Shown: positions 33,460 to 43,141, counted from the first letter of the stretch. The stretch: 64,000 nucleotides of DNA from Agrobacterium salinitolerans (GCF_002008225.1 NZ_MRDH01000003.1:1-64000); one strand, 5' to 3'. Made by a program: numbers and translations. Notes: generated by a model from the letters alone, not told the origin.

Positions 33460-34686
33460 TTAAAGCGCCTGCAGAAGTGCGGCAGAAGGCCAGCCATCGG
33501 CGGGCAGTCCGAGACGCTGCTGCTCTTTCTGGATGGCGACGCGGGTGCCGGAACCGAGAATGCCGTCCACCTTGCCGACATTATGTCCGCGCGCTTCGAG
33601 CTTGGTCTGAAGCTGCTTCATGGTCGCATCATCGAAACCGGGCTCCGGGTTGCCCTTGTTATAGACGGGGGAGCCCATCAAGCGTGTGGCGAAATAGGCG
33701 GCCGAGGTCGTGTAGATGAACGACTGGTTCCATTCCAGATAGATGTTGAAATTAGGATAGGTAATGAAAGTCGGACCCTTGCGCCCCTGCGGCATGATGA
33801 GCGCGGCGGGAAGGGAAGCGAAGTTCTTGTTGCCGTCACGCGGGGTGACGCCGAGCGCGAACCACTCACCGGCGGTCAGCGTGCCGCCGAGGCCGGATTT
33901 TTCCCAGGGCAGGTTTTCAGGCAGGGAAACTTCCTGAATCCAGGGTTCGCCCTTCTTGAAACCGAGATGCTGGATGAATTTGGCCGCCGTCAGGATGGCG
34001 TCGGGCGCGCTGCTCTTGACGTTGATGTGGCCGTCGCCATCACCATCGACGCCGAAAGCGATGATGTCCTTGGGCAGCATCTGCACCTGGCCGATTTCAC
34101 CGGCCCATGCGCCCGTATTGGTGGCTGGGTCGAGATCGCCGTGCTGAACCATTTCGATCAGCGCCAGCAGCTGCGGACGGAAGAGTTCCGGGCGGCGGCA
34201 ATCATGCGACAGGGTCACCAGCGCGTTACGGGTGTTGAAATCACCCTGGACGGCGCCAAAATCGGTTTCCATGGCCCAGAAGGCGGCGATGACGCCGGCC
34301 GGTACACCGTATTCGCTTTCGGCGCGGGCGAAGGTGGAGGAGAGTTCCTGCAGTTTCTTGCGGCCAATATCGAGGCGCGCCTGGCTGACGGTGCGCTGGG
34401 AAAACTCCAGGAAGGTCTGGCGGAAGACGCCCTGTGCACGGTCACGCGAGAGCACCTTCGGGTCGATCTGTGCGCCGGAGAGCGCCTTCTGGATTGCGTC
34501 GGCCGGAATGCCCTTGGCAAGCGCGTCGGCTTTAACGCCTTCGAGAAATGCACCGAGATCGCCGCCGCAGGCAACCTGCTTGGGATCGTCAGGCGAGGCG
34601 ACAGGCGGCGTTGCGAGTGCGGAGCCGGTAGAAAGAAGCGACAAAGCGGCGGCAAAAACGATGCTGCGCGACCGGAACGTGGGCAT
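33460..34686 (-). CDS. Lytic murein transglycosylase, MltB family
   Basis: A 408-residue exported enzyme with a signal peptide of about 25 residues. The SLT_2 catalytic domain includes FWAMETDFGAVQGDFNTRNAL with the catalytic glutamate, and the later AGEIGQVQMLP. A C-terminal PG_binding_1 domain (LEARGHNVGKVDGILGSGTR) anchors it to murein. It cleaves the MurNAc-GlcNAc bond with anhydro ring formation. GAGG precedes the start. It lies near four other murein-active genes. Confidence 0.9.
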   Translation of the reverse strand: MPTFRSRSIVFAAALSLLSTGSALATPPVASPDDPKQVACGGDLGAFLEGVKADALAKGIPADAIQKALSGAQIDPKVLSRDRAQGVFRQTFLEFSQRTVSQARLDIGRKKLQELSSTFARAESEYGVPAGVIAAFWAMETDFGAVQGDFNTRNALVTLSHDCRRPELFRPQLLALIEMVQHGDLDPATNTGAWAGEIGQVQMLPKDIIAFGVDGDGDGHINVKSSAPDAILTAAKFIQHLGFKKGEPWIQEVSLPENLPWEKSGLGGTLTAGEWFALGVTPRDGNKNFASLPAALIMPQGRKGPTFITYPNFNIYLEWNQSFIYTTSAAYFATRLMGSPVYNKGNPEPGFDDATMKQLQTKLEARGHNVGKVDGILGSGTRVAIQKEQQRLGLPADGWPSAALLQAL

Positions 34687-34808
34687 GGGAATTTCCTCGA
34701 TAGGTTGTTAGCCCGCTTTACCCATATGTTTGCGACAAAAAAACGGATCGGGCGATCTGACGTGGCTGAACAACGCCGATTTTTCAAAAGTGTTGCTTCT
34801 TGGCCGTG

Positions 34809-35588
34809 TTATTTGGCGGAAGCAATCCATTTTCGCCAGTTTTTCTCCGTTCCGGCAAAGACATTGATGTCAGTGGGACCGTTCACGCCGGGCACGACGC
34901 CGGTTGCGGTATATTGCCAGAAGGCCCATTTGCGATCTTCGTAAATCTTGGCCGGATGGGCGGCAACGGAACGCACCCAGAAATGGTAGTTCTTGAACTG
35001 GCCGACGAGATTGTCGCGGTGAAAGTCGACTGAGGTATAGATGATCGGGCGCTTGCCGTAGTGGGCTTCGAGGCGGTCGAGGAAACGTTGCATTTCGGCG
35101 CGCACGATACCCGGGGCAGGGCGGGTCTTGCAGGTGGGGGAGGAAGGATTCCACTCCACGTCGAGAACCGGGGGCAGGGTGACGGCGTCCTTCGGAACGT
35201 TGCGAATGAACCAGTCGGCCTGGGCGTCCGCTGTGGAGCAGAAATAATAGAAATGGTAGGGCGCGTGCAGAATATCGGCCGCCGCCGCGCTGCGCCAATG
35301 GTCGCCGAATTTCGGATCGATACGGTCCGACCCTTCCGTCGCCTTGATGAAGACGAAGGAGACGCCGGATTTGCGCACGGTTTGCCAGTCAACGTCGCCA
35401 TTCCATTTGGACACGTCGATGCCGTGTACCTCGTGGCGGTGCGGGTTGTTGACGCCGAAATCCTGCGGGTCGGTATCAGAAAATTTCGGCCTGGAAACGG
35501 ATGCGGTTTCCAGCAGGTCGTAACTGGTGGAGGTGCAGCCGCCGATCAACAGCAAAGCCGACAATAGTGCCGATAAACGCAGCCGCAT
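34809..35588 (-). CDS. GH25 family lysozyme-like lipoprotein
   Basis: A 259-residue glycoside hydrolase of family 25. The N-terminus has a lipobox, LLIGGC, so it is probably attached to a membrane by lipid. The catalytic Asp-containing HGIDVSKWNGDVDW and the LDVEWN motif with the acid-base residues are clear. It hydrolyses murein beta-1,4 bonds like lysozyme. The start at 35588 has AGGG six bases upstream; an in-frame ATG at 35615 would put a polar extension before the signal. It is on the same strand as the mltB-like gene, 122 bases upstream of it. Confidence 0.87.
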   Translation of the reverse strand: MRLRLSALLSALLLIGGCTSTSYDLLETASVSRPKFSDTDPQDFGVNNPHRHEVHGIDVSKWNGDVDWQTVRKSGVSFVFIKATEGSDRIDPKFGDHWRSAAAADILHAPYHFYYFCSTADAQADWFIRNVPKDAVTLPPVLDVEWNPSSPTCKTRPAPGIVRAEMQRFLDRLEAHYGKRPIIYTSVDFHRDNLVGQFKNYHFWVRSVAAHPAKIYEDRKWAFWQYTATGVVPGVNGPTDINVFAGTEKNWRKWIASAK

Positions 35589-35822
35589 TGAAACCCTGAT
35601 GAAAGTGTTGCCCATCCCGCGGCCGCAAAACGGCGCGCCATATCTCTCAATTTACGCATAACATGGTAAACAAGCGGTTATGGCAAGGGGCTAGGTGCTT
35701 TTTGCATCTCGCAGGCCGCTGGATTTGCAGCGATTTGCGATTTTTACTGCTGAAACCTCGCCCGGCGAAGCCTTGAAGGCGACGTCGAATGCGCGCATGC
35801 GGGTTTTGCAATCCGTCGGGAA

Positions 35823-36542
35823 TCAGGCGTCGGCCAAGATGCGGTGGTTTTTCGGCTGCTGCGCTTCGGCAACCGGGAGCGTGATGACAGCCCGCCAGGC
35901 ATAACCCCGGGCGATTTCCTCGAATTCGAGATTGCCGTCAAAACGGCCGGCCATATTGGCCAGAACATAGCGAAGATTGGCGCGGGGCGTGACGTGGAAA
36001 CGGGTGAGCCAGGCTTGCAGAAGGGTGCGGAACCACTTCGGCAATTGTTCCTGCTGGCCGAAATCGACAATATGCAGTGAGCCGCCGGGCTTCAGCGCCG
36101 TGAGCGCCTGTTCGATCGCCTTTTCCCAATCCGGTATCATCGACAGCGCATAGGGGATCATGACGCGGTCAAAGCCCTCGGGTTGGCCGAATTCCGAGGC
36201 GCGGAAGGCAGTGGCGTCTGCCACGCGCAGCATGGGGCGTTCCGCCTTGCCGGCGAAATTTTCGGCTGCGGTCAGCAGCATTTCGGCGGAAATGTCGAGG
36301 CCGAACAGTTTCGCCTGCGGAAATTTGCGGCTGGCCAGCAGCAGGTTGCGGCCGGTGCCGCAGCCAACTTCCAGCAAGGTGCCACCTTTCGGCACCTCGA
36401 GGCCGGAAATGGTTCTGTCTCGGCCGAGAAGGTAATATTTGCGGGTGATATCGTAGATATGCCGCTGGTGGCGATACATGCGGTCCATCAGGCTCGCATG
36501 CGCGCTGTCTGCAAGGCCTACATTCTCGCCGATGGTTTTCAT
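35823..36542 (-). CDS. btaB: BtaB, diacylglycerylhomoserine N-methyltransferase
   Basis: A 239-residue SAM methyltransferase that adds three methyl groups to diacylglycerylhomoserine, giving the betaine lipid DGTS. The SAM site LLEVGCGTGRNLLLA follows a variable N-terminus. It starts with the ATG at 36542, overlapping the btaA stop (ATGA), which excludes the longer frame to 36635. Pairing with btaA is the strongest evidence for function. The product replaces phospholipid in phosphate-starved cells. Confidence 0.88.
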   Translation of the reverse strand: MKTIGENVGLADSAHASLMDRMYRHQRHIYDITRKYYLLGRDRTISGLEVPKGGTLLEVGCGTGRNLLLASRKFPQAKLFGLDISAEMLLTAAENFAGKAERPMLRVADATAFRASEFGQPEGFDRVMIPYALSMIPDWEKAIEQALTALKPGGSLHIVDFGQQEQLPKWFRTLLQAWLTRFHVTPRANLRYVLANMAGRFDGNLEFEEIARGYAWRAVITLPVAEAQQPKNHRILADA

Positions 36543-37789
36543 GCCATAGCCCTCTGGTAGATATGGAAGCCGCCGTAGATGGCCGAGCGGTCCATGGCGT
36601 TGAGCGCGTTGGAGCGCTCTTCGAGATAGACCCACTGGTTGCGGATGTCAGGCGAAAGCCGGCCTTCGATGACGCTCTTTTCGGCGGCGGTGCGGAAGAT
36701 GACGCGCGCGCCGGATGCCGCGGTGCGGCTGATCTGCGACCATAATTCGTTGAGCTGCGTGTCCGTCATCCAGTCCTGCGCATCGAGGAGGATATAGCGG
36801 TCGACGGCGCTTGCCGGCTTTTTGGAGAGAAGCTCGGTATAGGTGGCGTGGTGCACGGCAACGCGTGCGGTGTTGTTGCGGATCGTTTCGTAATATTCCG
36901 ATTTGAGATAGGCGGGCAGGGCACCCTCATGCGGTTCGGGATAACGGCGCGCGAAGGCCTGCCAGGCGAAATAATTGTCGCTGAGCGGGAAGTTGCAGGC
37001 GAGCTTTTCCAGCCGCTCCTTGAGCACGGACGCAACCGTGCCATCGGCGGAAAGGCTGGCCAGCTCGTCATACTGGCGCGGCGGAATGCCGAGGCCGAAA
37101 AGCGAGCTTTTGCGCTTCGTCAGCCAGCGCACCACCGGCTTGTCGAAAAGGGGCGCGACCTTGCTGTCGAAAAACTGGCGCTGTTCGTCCAGCGTTCGGG
37201 TCTTGGCCATTTCGGTGAGCTTCACGCCGTGCAGCCGGGCCATGAGATGACCGGCGCCGATGAAGCGGCCGAGCAGGCCGGTGCGATATATATTCCTGTC
37301 GAAGACAGAGATGCGGCGGCGGCCGGAAAGGGTGCGCTTCGACCAGTATGCCTTGGTCGTGGCATCCAGATGCTCGGCGATGAAACGGTCGTAACCGATG
37401 CTGTTGCTGCGGTGGTTGGCGCGGCCGAAGTGGCGCACCACGTCCTGATGGGCGGGCAGATGGCGGAACGCGGCGAGCTTCAGCTTGTTCAGCGCAATGT
37501 GGTGCGGGTTGAGGTCCACGACATCGATGCTGGCCGGATTGCGGGAGAGGTAGGCCAGCATGTTGCAGCCGCCCGAGCCGATGGTGACGATGCGGTGGCC
37601 TTCGCCAAGCTCCATCGCCTCCATGTCGATTTCCGGGTCTTCCCATATCTGCGGATAGACGAGGCCGGAAAAGAGGACGCCGAAGAACCGCTCGGACAGA
37701 CCGCTTTTGGAGAGTGCCTTGTGCTGGAGCAATGCAGACTTCAGTTTCGTGTTCTTGCTGAAGCCGGTCTTGGGTGCCGCACTCGTCAT
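36539..37789 (-). CDS. btaA: BtaA, diacylglycerol 3-amino-3-carboxypropyltransferase
   Basis: A 416-residue DUF3419 protein. It transfers the aminocarboxypropyl group of SAM to diacylglycerol, the first step in DGTS synthesis. HRIVTIGSGGCNMLAYL in the first third and the Arg-rich RYILLDAQDWM region match the family. GAGG lies seven bases before the start. It forms a two-gene operon with btaB. A Pho box at 37833-37850 upstream explains induction on phosphate limitation. Confidence 0.9.
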   Translation of the reverse strand: MTSAAPKTGFSKNTKLKSALLQHKALSKSGLSERFFGVLFSGLVYPQIWEDPEIDMEAMELGEGHRIVTIGSGGCNMLAYLSRNPASIDVVDLNPHHIALNKLKLAAFRHLPAHQDVVRHFGRANHRSNSIGYDRFIAEHLDATTKAYWSKRTLSGRRRISVFDRNIYRTGLLGRFIGAGHLMARLHGVKLTEMAKTRTLDEQRQFFDSKVAPLFDKPVVRWLTKRKSSLFGLGIPPRQYDELASLSADGTVASVLKERLEKLACNFPLSDNYFAWQAFARRYPEPHEGALPAYLKSEYYETIRNNTARVAVHHATYTELLSKKPASAVDRYILLDAQDWMTDTQLNELWSQISRTAASGARVIFRTAAEKSVIEGRLSPDIRNQWVYLEERSNALNAMDRSAIYGGFHIYQRAMA

Positions 37790-37832
37790 ATGTTCACCTC
37801 TCAGTCGATTGAGAGGCGTCTACAGCCGTCAT

Positions 37833-37850
37833 ACTACAGTTTGATGACAG
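37833..37850 (-). promoter_or_regulatory. Pho box CTGTCATCAAACTGTAGT upstream of btaA
   Basis: The site consists of two 7-base direct repeats, CTGTCAT and CTGTAGT, with a 4-base spacer, the arrangement bound by PhoB. It lies about 45 bases before the btaA ATG on the coding strand. Confidence 0.7.
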
Positions 37851-37950
37851 GGGCTGTGGGTGAAAACAATGAGACGAAAAGACGCTGTGAAACGATCGGC
37901 GTCTAAGTTGCCACGAATCCAGACTGCATTCCCAATGCAGCCGGAGGCCA

Positions 37951-39021
37951 TCACTTGCGCAGAACGTGCAGCATGCCCTTGCGCTTGGCGTCGTAGTAAT
38001 AACCGCGCGCATAAAGCCGGACCGCGTTATCGCGGTCGTTACCCGCCACAACCCATGCGCCGCGCAGATATTTGACGGCGTATTTGAGGTTGGTTTCGGC
38101 ATCGAACAGGCCGGAAGCGGGACCATCGAAGCCCATGGAGCGGGCCGTGGCATGCCTGATCTGCATCAGGCCGAAATTGCCGCTGCTATAGGCGCCGGGA
38201 TTATACATGCTTTCACGCCGCACCACTCGGTGAACCAGATCTTCCGGCACATCGTACATGGTGGCGTATTTGGTAATAAGGCCGCTGAGCTTTTCGCGTC
38301 CGACCGGGGCCGCCATCGATTCGTTCTGACGGATAGCGGCAAGCGCGGCGTTGGTCGGGCCGGCGGCATAGGCGAGAACCGTGCTGTCCGGCTTTGGCAG
38401 CGGAATGACTTTGCGTTCGGCCGTCAGTTCAGTGCCGATGGAGGGCGAACCGGGCGGCGGCGGCGCGGGCGGGAAGCTGCCCTTGACGGCAACCACCTGC
38501 GGCAGATCGGCAGCGGCATTGTGGGCAGCCGGCTTGGCCGCCATGTCAGCCGTTTCGATGGCTGCGGCCGCCGGAGTGGCGCTTGTCGGTGCGAGTGCCG
38601 TGGCCGTGGTCGGCGCAGATGTCGTCACACTCGCTTGGGCGACTTCGTTCTGCTGCGGTTGCATCTGGGCGGCGATGGCTGCGGCCGCAGCAATTTCAGA
38701 AGCCGGTGGCAGCGCCACGCGTCCGCCCTTGACGGCGACGGCGGTGGGAAGTGCCGCAGGCTGGGAAGAGGTTGCGGTTTCGGCGGTCTTAACCGTTGCT
38801 GCTGCTGCCGGGGTCACGCCCGTTGCTGCTTCGGCCGTCGCCGGCTGCGGCGATGTTTCCGCGGAAGTGGTCGCGGGATTGACTGTCGCGATCGTCGGGC
38901 CGTTCGGTCCTTCCTTTGCGGTATATTCGACGCTGGTACATGCGCTCAATGCCAGTGCCAGACCCACGGTGGAAGACAGAAGAAGTGCACTTCTTCCGCG
39001 GAATTTGCCGGAATTTCGCAT
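37951..39021 (-). CDS. SLT-domain lytic transglycosylase, lipoprotein
   Basis: A 356-residue protein with a lipobox (ALSAC, about residue 28) after an Arg-containing signal. A long Ala/Thr/Pro-rich low-complexity linker follows (about 45-170). The C-terminal SLT domain has HRVVRRESMYNPGA with the catalytic Glu and SGNFGLMQIRHATARSMG. It should cleave murein glycan strands from a membrane anchor. The linker would let the domain span the periplasm. It is oriented like btaAB but 161 bases away. Confidence 0.87.
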   Translation of the reverse strand: MRNSGKFRGRSALLLSSTVGLALALSACTSVEYTAKEGPNGPTIATVNPATTSAETSPQPATAEAATGVTPAAAATVKTAETATSSQPAALPTAVAVKGGRVALPPASEIAAAAAIAAQMQPQQNEVAQASVTTSAPTTATALAPTSATPAAAAIETADMAAKPAAHNAAADLPQVVAVKGSFPPAPPPPGSPSIGTELTAERKVIPLPKPDSTVLAYAAGPTNAALAAIRQNESMAAPVGREKLSGLITKYATMYDVPEDLVHRVVRRESMYNPGAYSSGNFGLMQIRHATARSMGFDGPASGLFDAETNLKYAVKYLRGAWVVAGNDRDNAVRLYARGYYYDAKRKGMLHVLRK

Positions 39022-39157
39022 GTTGCCGCCTTCGTTATGCCTGTCTTTCGATACCCCCGCGTCGAGCGAAGCAGGCAGTGTCCCGTCGAGCCTTCATTAA
39101 CCTATTGTAAGGATAGCGGCAAGCCGGTGCGTTTCTCCCCGGCTTTCGGGCGGTTTT

Positions 39158-39793
39158 TCAGGCCGCGATGCGCCTGTATCCGGCACTGACGGCGCGGCCG
39201 GAAATAAAGTGGGTGCGGTATTTCGGCCGGATTTTCTTATCGCCCGACATGCGGCGCACCATCGCCAGAGTAGGCCCGGCAAACAGCGCCTGCGCGGTCA
39301 GAATCATCAACGCCTGAAGAAGAATGGCGGCCTGCGCCATGGCGAACGTTTCAATTGCATTGCCGGAGGTGGACACGAATTGCGGCAACAGCGCCAGAAA
39401 TAAAGCGAAGTAGCGCGGGCGCAGGGCGGCAATGGCGTAACAATCGCGGAAAATGCCGCTCCAGGATTTGCCGGGCAGATTGTCATTATCGGCATTGGCG
39501 GCCTGGGCGGCAGGCGTGGCGAAGGTCCACAGGAGAAACAGCATCAGCCAGCCGATGCCGGCCCATTGCACGATTTCCACGAAGGATTGCGGCAGATAGA
39601 CGAGACCGGCCACCGGAATGGCGGAAATCGTCATGGCCGTGACGATGCCGAGCGCGCCGCCGCTGACGGACGCGAAGATCGTCTTTTTGCCGCGAATGGC
39701 GGCATAGGAGGCGACAGAGAATACAAGGGGAGAGGGGAGTGCGAACACAACGGCACATGCTGCACAAAAAATCAGCCAGGCCTGTCCAGACAT
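39158..39793 (-). CDS. LysE/RhtB family amino acid exporter
   Basis: A 211-residue six-helix inner-membrane protein of the LysE translocator family. The N-terminal PSPLVFSVASYAAIRGKK and the helix VTAMTISAIPVAG fit. Exporters of this family remove amino acids or related metabolites; the substrate is not shown by sequence. AAGGAGG precedes the ATG. The tail beyond about residue 185 is basic. Confidence 0.83.
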   Translation of the reverse strand: MSGQAWLIFCAACAVVFALPSPLVFSVASYAAIRGKKTIFASVSGGALGIVTAMTISAIPVAGLVYLPQSFVEIVQWAGIGWLMLFLLWTFATPAAQAANADNDNLPGKSWSGIFRDCYAIAALRPRYFALFLALLPQFVSTSGNAIETFAMAQAAILLQALMILTAQALFAGPTLAMVRRMSGDKKIRPKYRTHFISGRAVSAGYRRIAA

Positions 39794-39845
39794 TCTCTTC
39801 CTCCTTGCCCTCCCTGTCGCAGTATTATTTTAGCCTATCGTAAAA

Positions 39846-41057
39846 TCAGGCCGCTGTGAACGGCTGACCGACGTGTTCCATCACTTCGGTAAACCATTTT
39901 GCAGAGAGGTCGAAATGCTTTCCGCCCTTGATACGCGGAAACTCGATGGTCCGCAATTTGCCATTATGGTCTTCGTCATGGCCGGTGACGCCGGAGACCT
40001 TGTTGAGCGCGCTTTCGACGGCGAGATCGACCATGCCCTGGATGAGGCGCAGGTCGTCGCCATTGGCGGCGGCGGAGCGGGCGAAATAGCCAGATTTCTG
40101 CACCATGGAGCGTTCCGCACCGATGAGGCTGGCGAACTGCTTCTGGAACCAGCCGCCGACATTGATGGTGTCGATCTTCACATGGCCGAAAGCGTCGCGC
40201 TTGACAGCCTCGCCGGAGGCTTCGCGTTCGGCAACGATCGAATCAAGCCCGGCGCCTTCCGACACGAACAGCGTGACATAGCCGTTTTTGTCCATGATTT
40301 CCTTCAGGCGCTTGGCTTCCGCCTCGATGTCGAAGGCCATTTCCGGCAGGTAGATGCCGTCGATGTTCTTCATCTGCGTGTTCATCATCAGGCCTTCGAC
40401 ATATTCATTGCCGCTGGTCTTCTGGATATAGGCGCGCGCGGTGGCGGCCGTCAGCCAGCCGCAATGGCGGCCCATGACTTCATGGATGACGAAGGTCTTG
40501 GGTGCAGCGCTCTGCTCGTTGCTGACATTGTCGAAGAAGGAAGCGCCGACTTCAGCGGCCGTCCAGGCGCCGAGCGACTGCTTGATCGGCACCACGTCGT
40601 TATCCACCGTCTTCGGCAGGCCGACAACGGTGAGGTCATAGCCGTTAGCGCCAAGATAGGCGGCAAGATCGGCCGCTGTCGTATTGGTGTCGTCGCCACC
40701 GATCGTGTGGAGAATGGTGACGCCGTCAGCCGCCAGCCGGTCAGCGGCGACGCGCAGCGGATTGTCGCCTTCCTTGACCAGACCGCGCTTGGCGCAATCG
40801 GCGGCATTGGTGAGCTTCACACGGCTGTTGCCGATCGGCGAGCCGCCGTAGCGGTGGAGCAGATGTGCCTTTTCCCGCATATCCTTGGTGATCTCGATGC
40901 GGTCACCCAGAAGCACGCCCTGGTAACCGGAGCGGTAAGCGATGATGTCGATCTCGGGCGCGATGTCGCTGTAACGCTCGATCAGGCCGCCCACGGCCGA
41001 AGAGAGACAGGGCGCAAGGCCACCCGCGGTCAGCATTGCGACTTTCTGTTTGGCCAT
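39846..41057 (-). CDS. pfp: Pyrophosphate-dependent 6-phosphofructokinase
   Basis: A 403-residue phosphofructokinase that phosphorylates fructose 6-phosphate. The glycine-rich start MLTAGGLAPCLSSAVGG, GGDDTNTTA and PKTVDNDVVP are diagnostic. An Asp after GGD (GGDD rather than GGDG) and the Lys in PKTVDND mark the pyrophosphate-dependent type. The ATG at 41057 has AGGAG seven bases upstream; 41060 is also possible. PPi-PFK is reversible, so it could serve gluconeogenesis as well as glycolysis. Rhizobiaceae usually lack the ATP enzyme and use the Entner-Doudoroff route. Confidence 0.9.
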   Translation of the reverse strand: MAKQKVAMLTAGGLAPCLSSAVGGLIERYSDIAPEIDIIAYRSGYQGVLLGDRIEITKDMREKAHLLHRYGGSPIGNSRVKLTNAADCAKRGLVKEGDNPLRVAADRLAADGVTILHTIGGDDTNTTAADLAAYLGANGYDLTVVGLPKTVDNDVVPIKQSLGAWTAAEVGASFFDNVSNEQSAAPKTFVIHEVMGRHCGWLTAATARAYIQKTSGNEYVEGLMMNTQMKNIDGIYLPEMAFDIEAEAKRLKEIMDKNGYVTLFVSEGAGLDSIVAEREASGEAVKRDAFGHVKIDTINVGGWFQKQFASLIGAERSMVQKSGYFARSAAANGDDLRLIQGMVDLAVESALNKVSGVTGHDEDHNGKLRTIEFPRIKGGKHFDLSAKWFTEVMEHVGQPFTAA

Positions 41058-41376
41058 CATGGCTCTCCTTTTCACATATACCCAAAGACATGTCTGGCAA
41101 ATGGATGCGACAGCCGCGTGTTGGTGTAAAGTGAATTTATGAAGAAGAACGCCGATTTCTCGCGGGTTTTCAGCGGCTTGAGCAAAGTGGCGTAATATAA
41201 TCGTTTCAATCGGCATCGCCGGCGGCCGGCTTTCCGCCCTCTGTGGAAAACCATGGTTCCGTCGTCTGCCGTACTCTTGTTCCTGAAGCAAAACTGTCGC
41301 AAAGATGAATAAAAGTTAATGCCGCTGGCCCGCTAGGCATATTGCATTCGCGGCAATATCCCGTCATGCTTGTTGC
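41058..41376. other. Divergent intergenic region between pfp and the DjlA-like gene
   Basis: This 319-base region presumably holds back-to-back promoters. I saw no clear operator, RNA gene or ORF with a ribosome binding site in it. Confidence 0.5.
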
Positions 41377-42117
41377 ATGATGTTCGATTTCGCCTGTCTG
41401 CAAATTTCATCCCTGTGGGAACGGCTGCTCGGCGCAATCGGCGACGCGGCAGGCGGTGCGCTCGGGCGCGTGGTGGAAGCCATCCGCACCCTTTTCGAAG
41501 GTGACCCGGAAACCCGCCGCAAGGTTTCGTTTTCCGTGGCCATCATCGCGCTCTCCGCCAAGATGGCGAAGGCCGACGGTGTCGTCAACGACGCGGAAGT
41601 GCGCGCCTTCCGGCAAATCTTCGATTTTCCGGAAGAAGAAGCCAAGAACGTCGCCCGTCTTTATAATCTCGCCCGCCAGGACGTTGCCGGTTACGAGGCC
41701 TATGCGGAGCGGCTTGCTGGTCTTTGCGGCTCCGGGCACGCCAATTGCGAGATGCTGGAAAGCGTCATCGACGGCCTGTTCCACATCGCCAAGGCCGATG
41801 GGCTGATCCACGAACGGGAACTCGCCTTCCTGGGCCGGATCGCGGAAATCTTCCGTATCACCGAAGATCACTTCGAAACGATCATGGCGCGGCATGTCCA
41901 TATGGACGGGCGCGACCCTTATCGCGTGCTCGGCGTTTCGCCTTCGGACGATTTTCTGGATATCCGCAAGCGGTACCGAACGCTGGTTGCCGAACACCAT
42001 CCTGACAAGCTCATTGCCCGCGGCGTTCCCATGGAATTGCATGCGGCCGCGAATGAGCGTATGGCGGCTCTCAACGCCGCTTATGCGGCCATCGAGAAAG
42101 AACGCCGCGTCGCATGA
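41377..42117 (+). CDS. DjlA-like co-chaperone with TerB and DnaJ domains
   Basis: A 246-residue protein. An N-terminal Gly/Ala segment is followed by a TerB-like all-helical domain (about 45-170) and a C-terminal J domain (about 180-245) with the HPD motif (AEHHPDKL) needed to stimulate DnaK. The start has no good Shine-Dalgarno sequence; the first two codons are both ATG. Unlike E. coli DjlA, no clear N-terminal membrane helix is seen. It overlaps the amidase gene by four bases (ATGA), so both belong to one operon. Confidence 0.85.
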   Translation: MMFDFACLQISSLWERLLGAIGDAAGGALGRVVEAIRTLFEGDPETRRKVSFSVAIIALSAKMAKADGVVNDAEVRAFRQIFDFPEEEAKNVARLYNLARQDVAGYEAYAERLAGLCGSGHANCEMLESVIDGLFHIAKADGLIHERELAFLGRIAEIFRITEDHFETIMARHVHMDGRDPYRVLGVSPSDDFLDIRKRYRTLVAEHHPDKLIARGVPMELHAAANERMAALNAAYAAIEKERRVA

Positions 42118-42893
42118 GTGAATGTCTGCCGGATTTTATCCCGGATTTTGGGGGCGCAACCGTTGCGCCTTCGCCTAACCATGGTGAAAGGCTTGATGTA
42201 GCCGGCCCCGATATTATCCTGTTGCATTATACCGGCATGACGACGGCCGACGGCGCACTGTCGTGGCTCTGCAATCTCGAAAGCCAGGTCTCAAGCCATT
42301 ATTTCGTCTTCGAGGACGGGCGCGTCATCCAGCTCGTGCCGGAAACCCGCCGTGCCTGGCATGCGGGCAAAAGCATATGGGCGGGGGATCAGGACATCAA
42401 TTCCCGCTCCATCGGTATCGAGATCGCCAATCAGGGCCATCCCGGCGGCCTGCCGGAATTTCCGAAAGAGCAGGTGGCTGCCGTCATCGAATTGTGTCGC
42501 GATTGCGGCCAGCGCTGGTCTATCGCCCCAGAAAGGGTGCTGGCGCATTCGGATGTTGCACCGATCCGCAAGGTCGATCCGGGTGAAAAATTTCCGTGGG
42601 ACATCCTGTCGAAGCACGGTGTCGGCCATTGGGTGGAGCCTGCTCCGATCCGTGGCGGCCGCTTTTTTCAGCGCGGCGACCATGGCCAACCGGTCGAAGC
42701 GCTGCAGTCGATGCTGTCTATTTATGGTTATGGCGTTGAAATTACAGGCGCTTATTGCGAAAAAACCGAAGGCGCCGTGGCCGCTTTCCAGCGGCATTTC
42801 CGCCCCGCTTTGGTGGATGGTATCGCGGATTTCTCCACCATCGATACGCTGCACCGGCTGATCGCCAGCCTGCCGAGATTTTCGGGCGCTTAA
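42114..42893 (+). CDS. N-acetylmuramoyl-L-alanine amidase (AmiD type)
   Basis: A 259-residue amidase. The Amidase_2 domain includes the first zinc ligand in LLHYTGMT, RRAWHAGKS, and LAHSDVAPIRKVDPG with the second and third ligands. A PG_binding_1 domain (HGQPVEALQSMLSIYGYG) occupies about residues 185-255. No signal peptide is evident, so it may act in the cytoplasm on recycled anhydro-muropeptides, or use a non-classical route. The frame begins inside the end of the DjlA-like gene. Confidence 0.87.
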   Translation: MSECLPDFIPDFGGATVAPSPNHGERLDVAGPDIILLHYTGMTTADGALSWLCNLESQVSSHYFVFEDGRVIQLVPETRRAWHAGKSIWAGDQDINSRSIGIEIANQGHPGGLPEFPKEQVAAVIELCRDCGQRWSIAPERVLAHSDVAPIRKVDPGEKFPWDILSKHGVGHWVEPAPIRGGRFFQRGDHGQPVEALQSMLSIYGYGVEITGAYCEKTEGAVAAFQRHFRPALVDGIADFSTIDTLHRLIASLPRFSGA

Positions 42894-43141
42894 TCGCCAA
42901 TTCTGGAAAAGCATTCCCGCTTTTTCCGCGAGTTCAAGTCGCTTTTTTTCTTGTGCCACAGTTAATCCGCATTGAGGAAGTTTAAGAACGTCACTGCATG
43001 CGGTGTCGTTCTTCAGGGGAGCCTGCCGTCAATATCAATCAAGGAGACCGGACAGCGGAAGGTCGCGATCGACTTTCCGGGCGCAGACTATTTGTGTCGC
43101 TTCATTGTTCCGGTCATCCGATCTGGAGACTTTTTCTACAT

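Noticed and set aside
33583..34944. 453-codon open frame on the plus strand
   Set aside because: It is a shadow of the MltB gene on the opposite strand.
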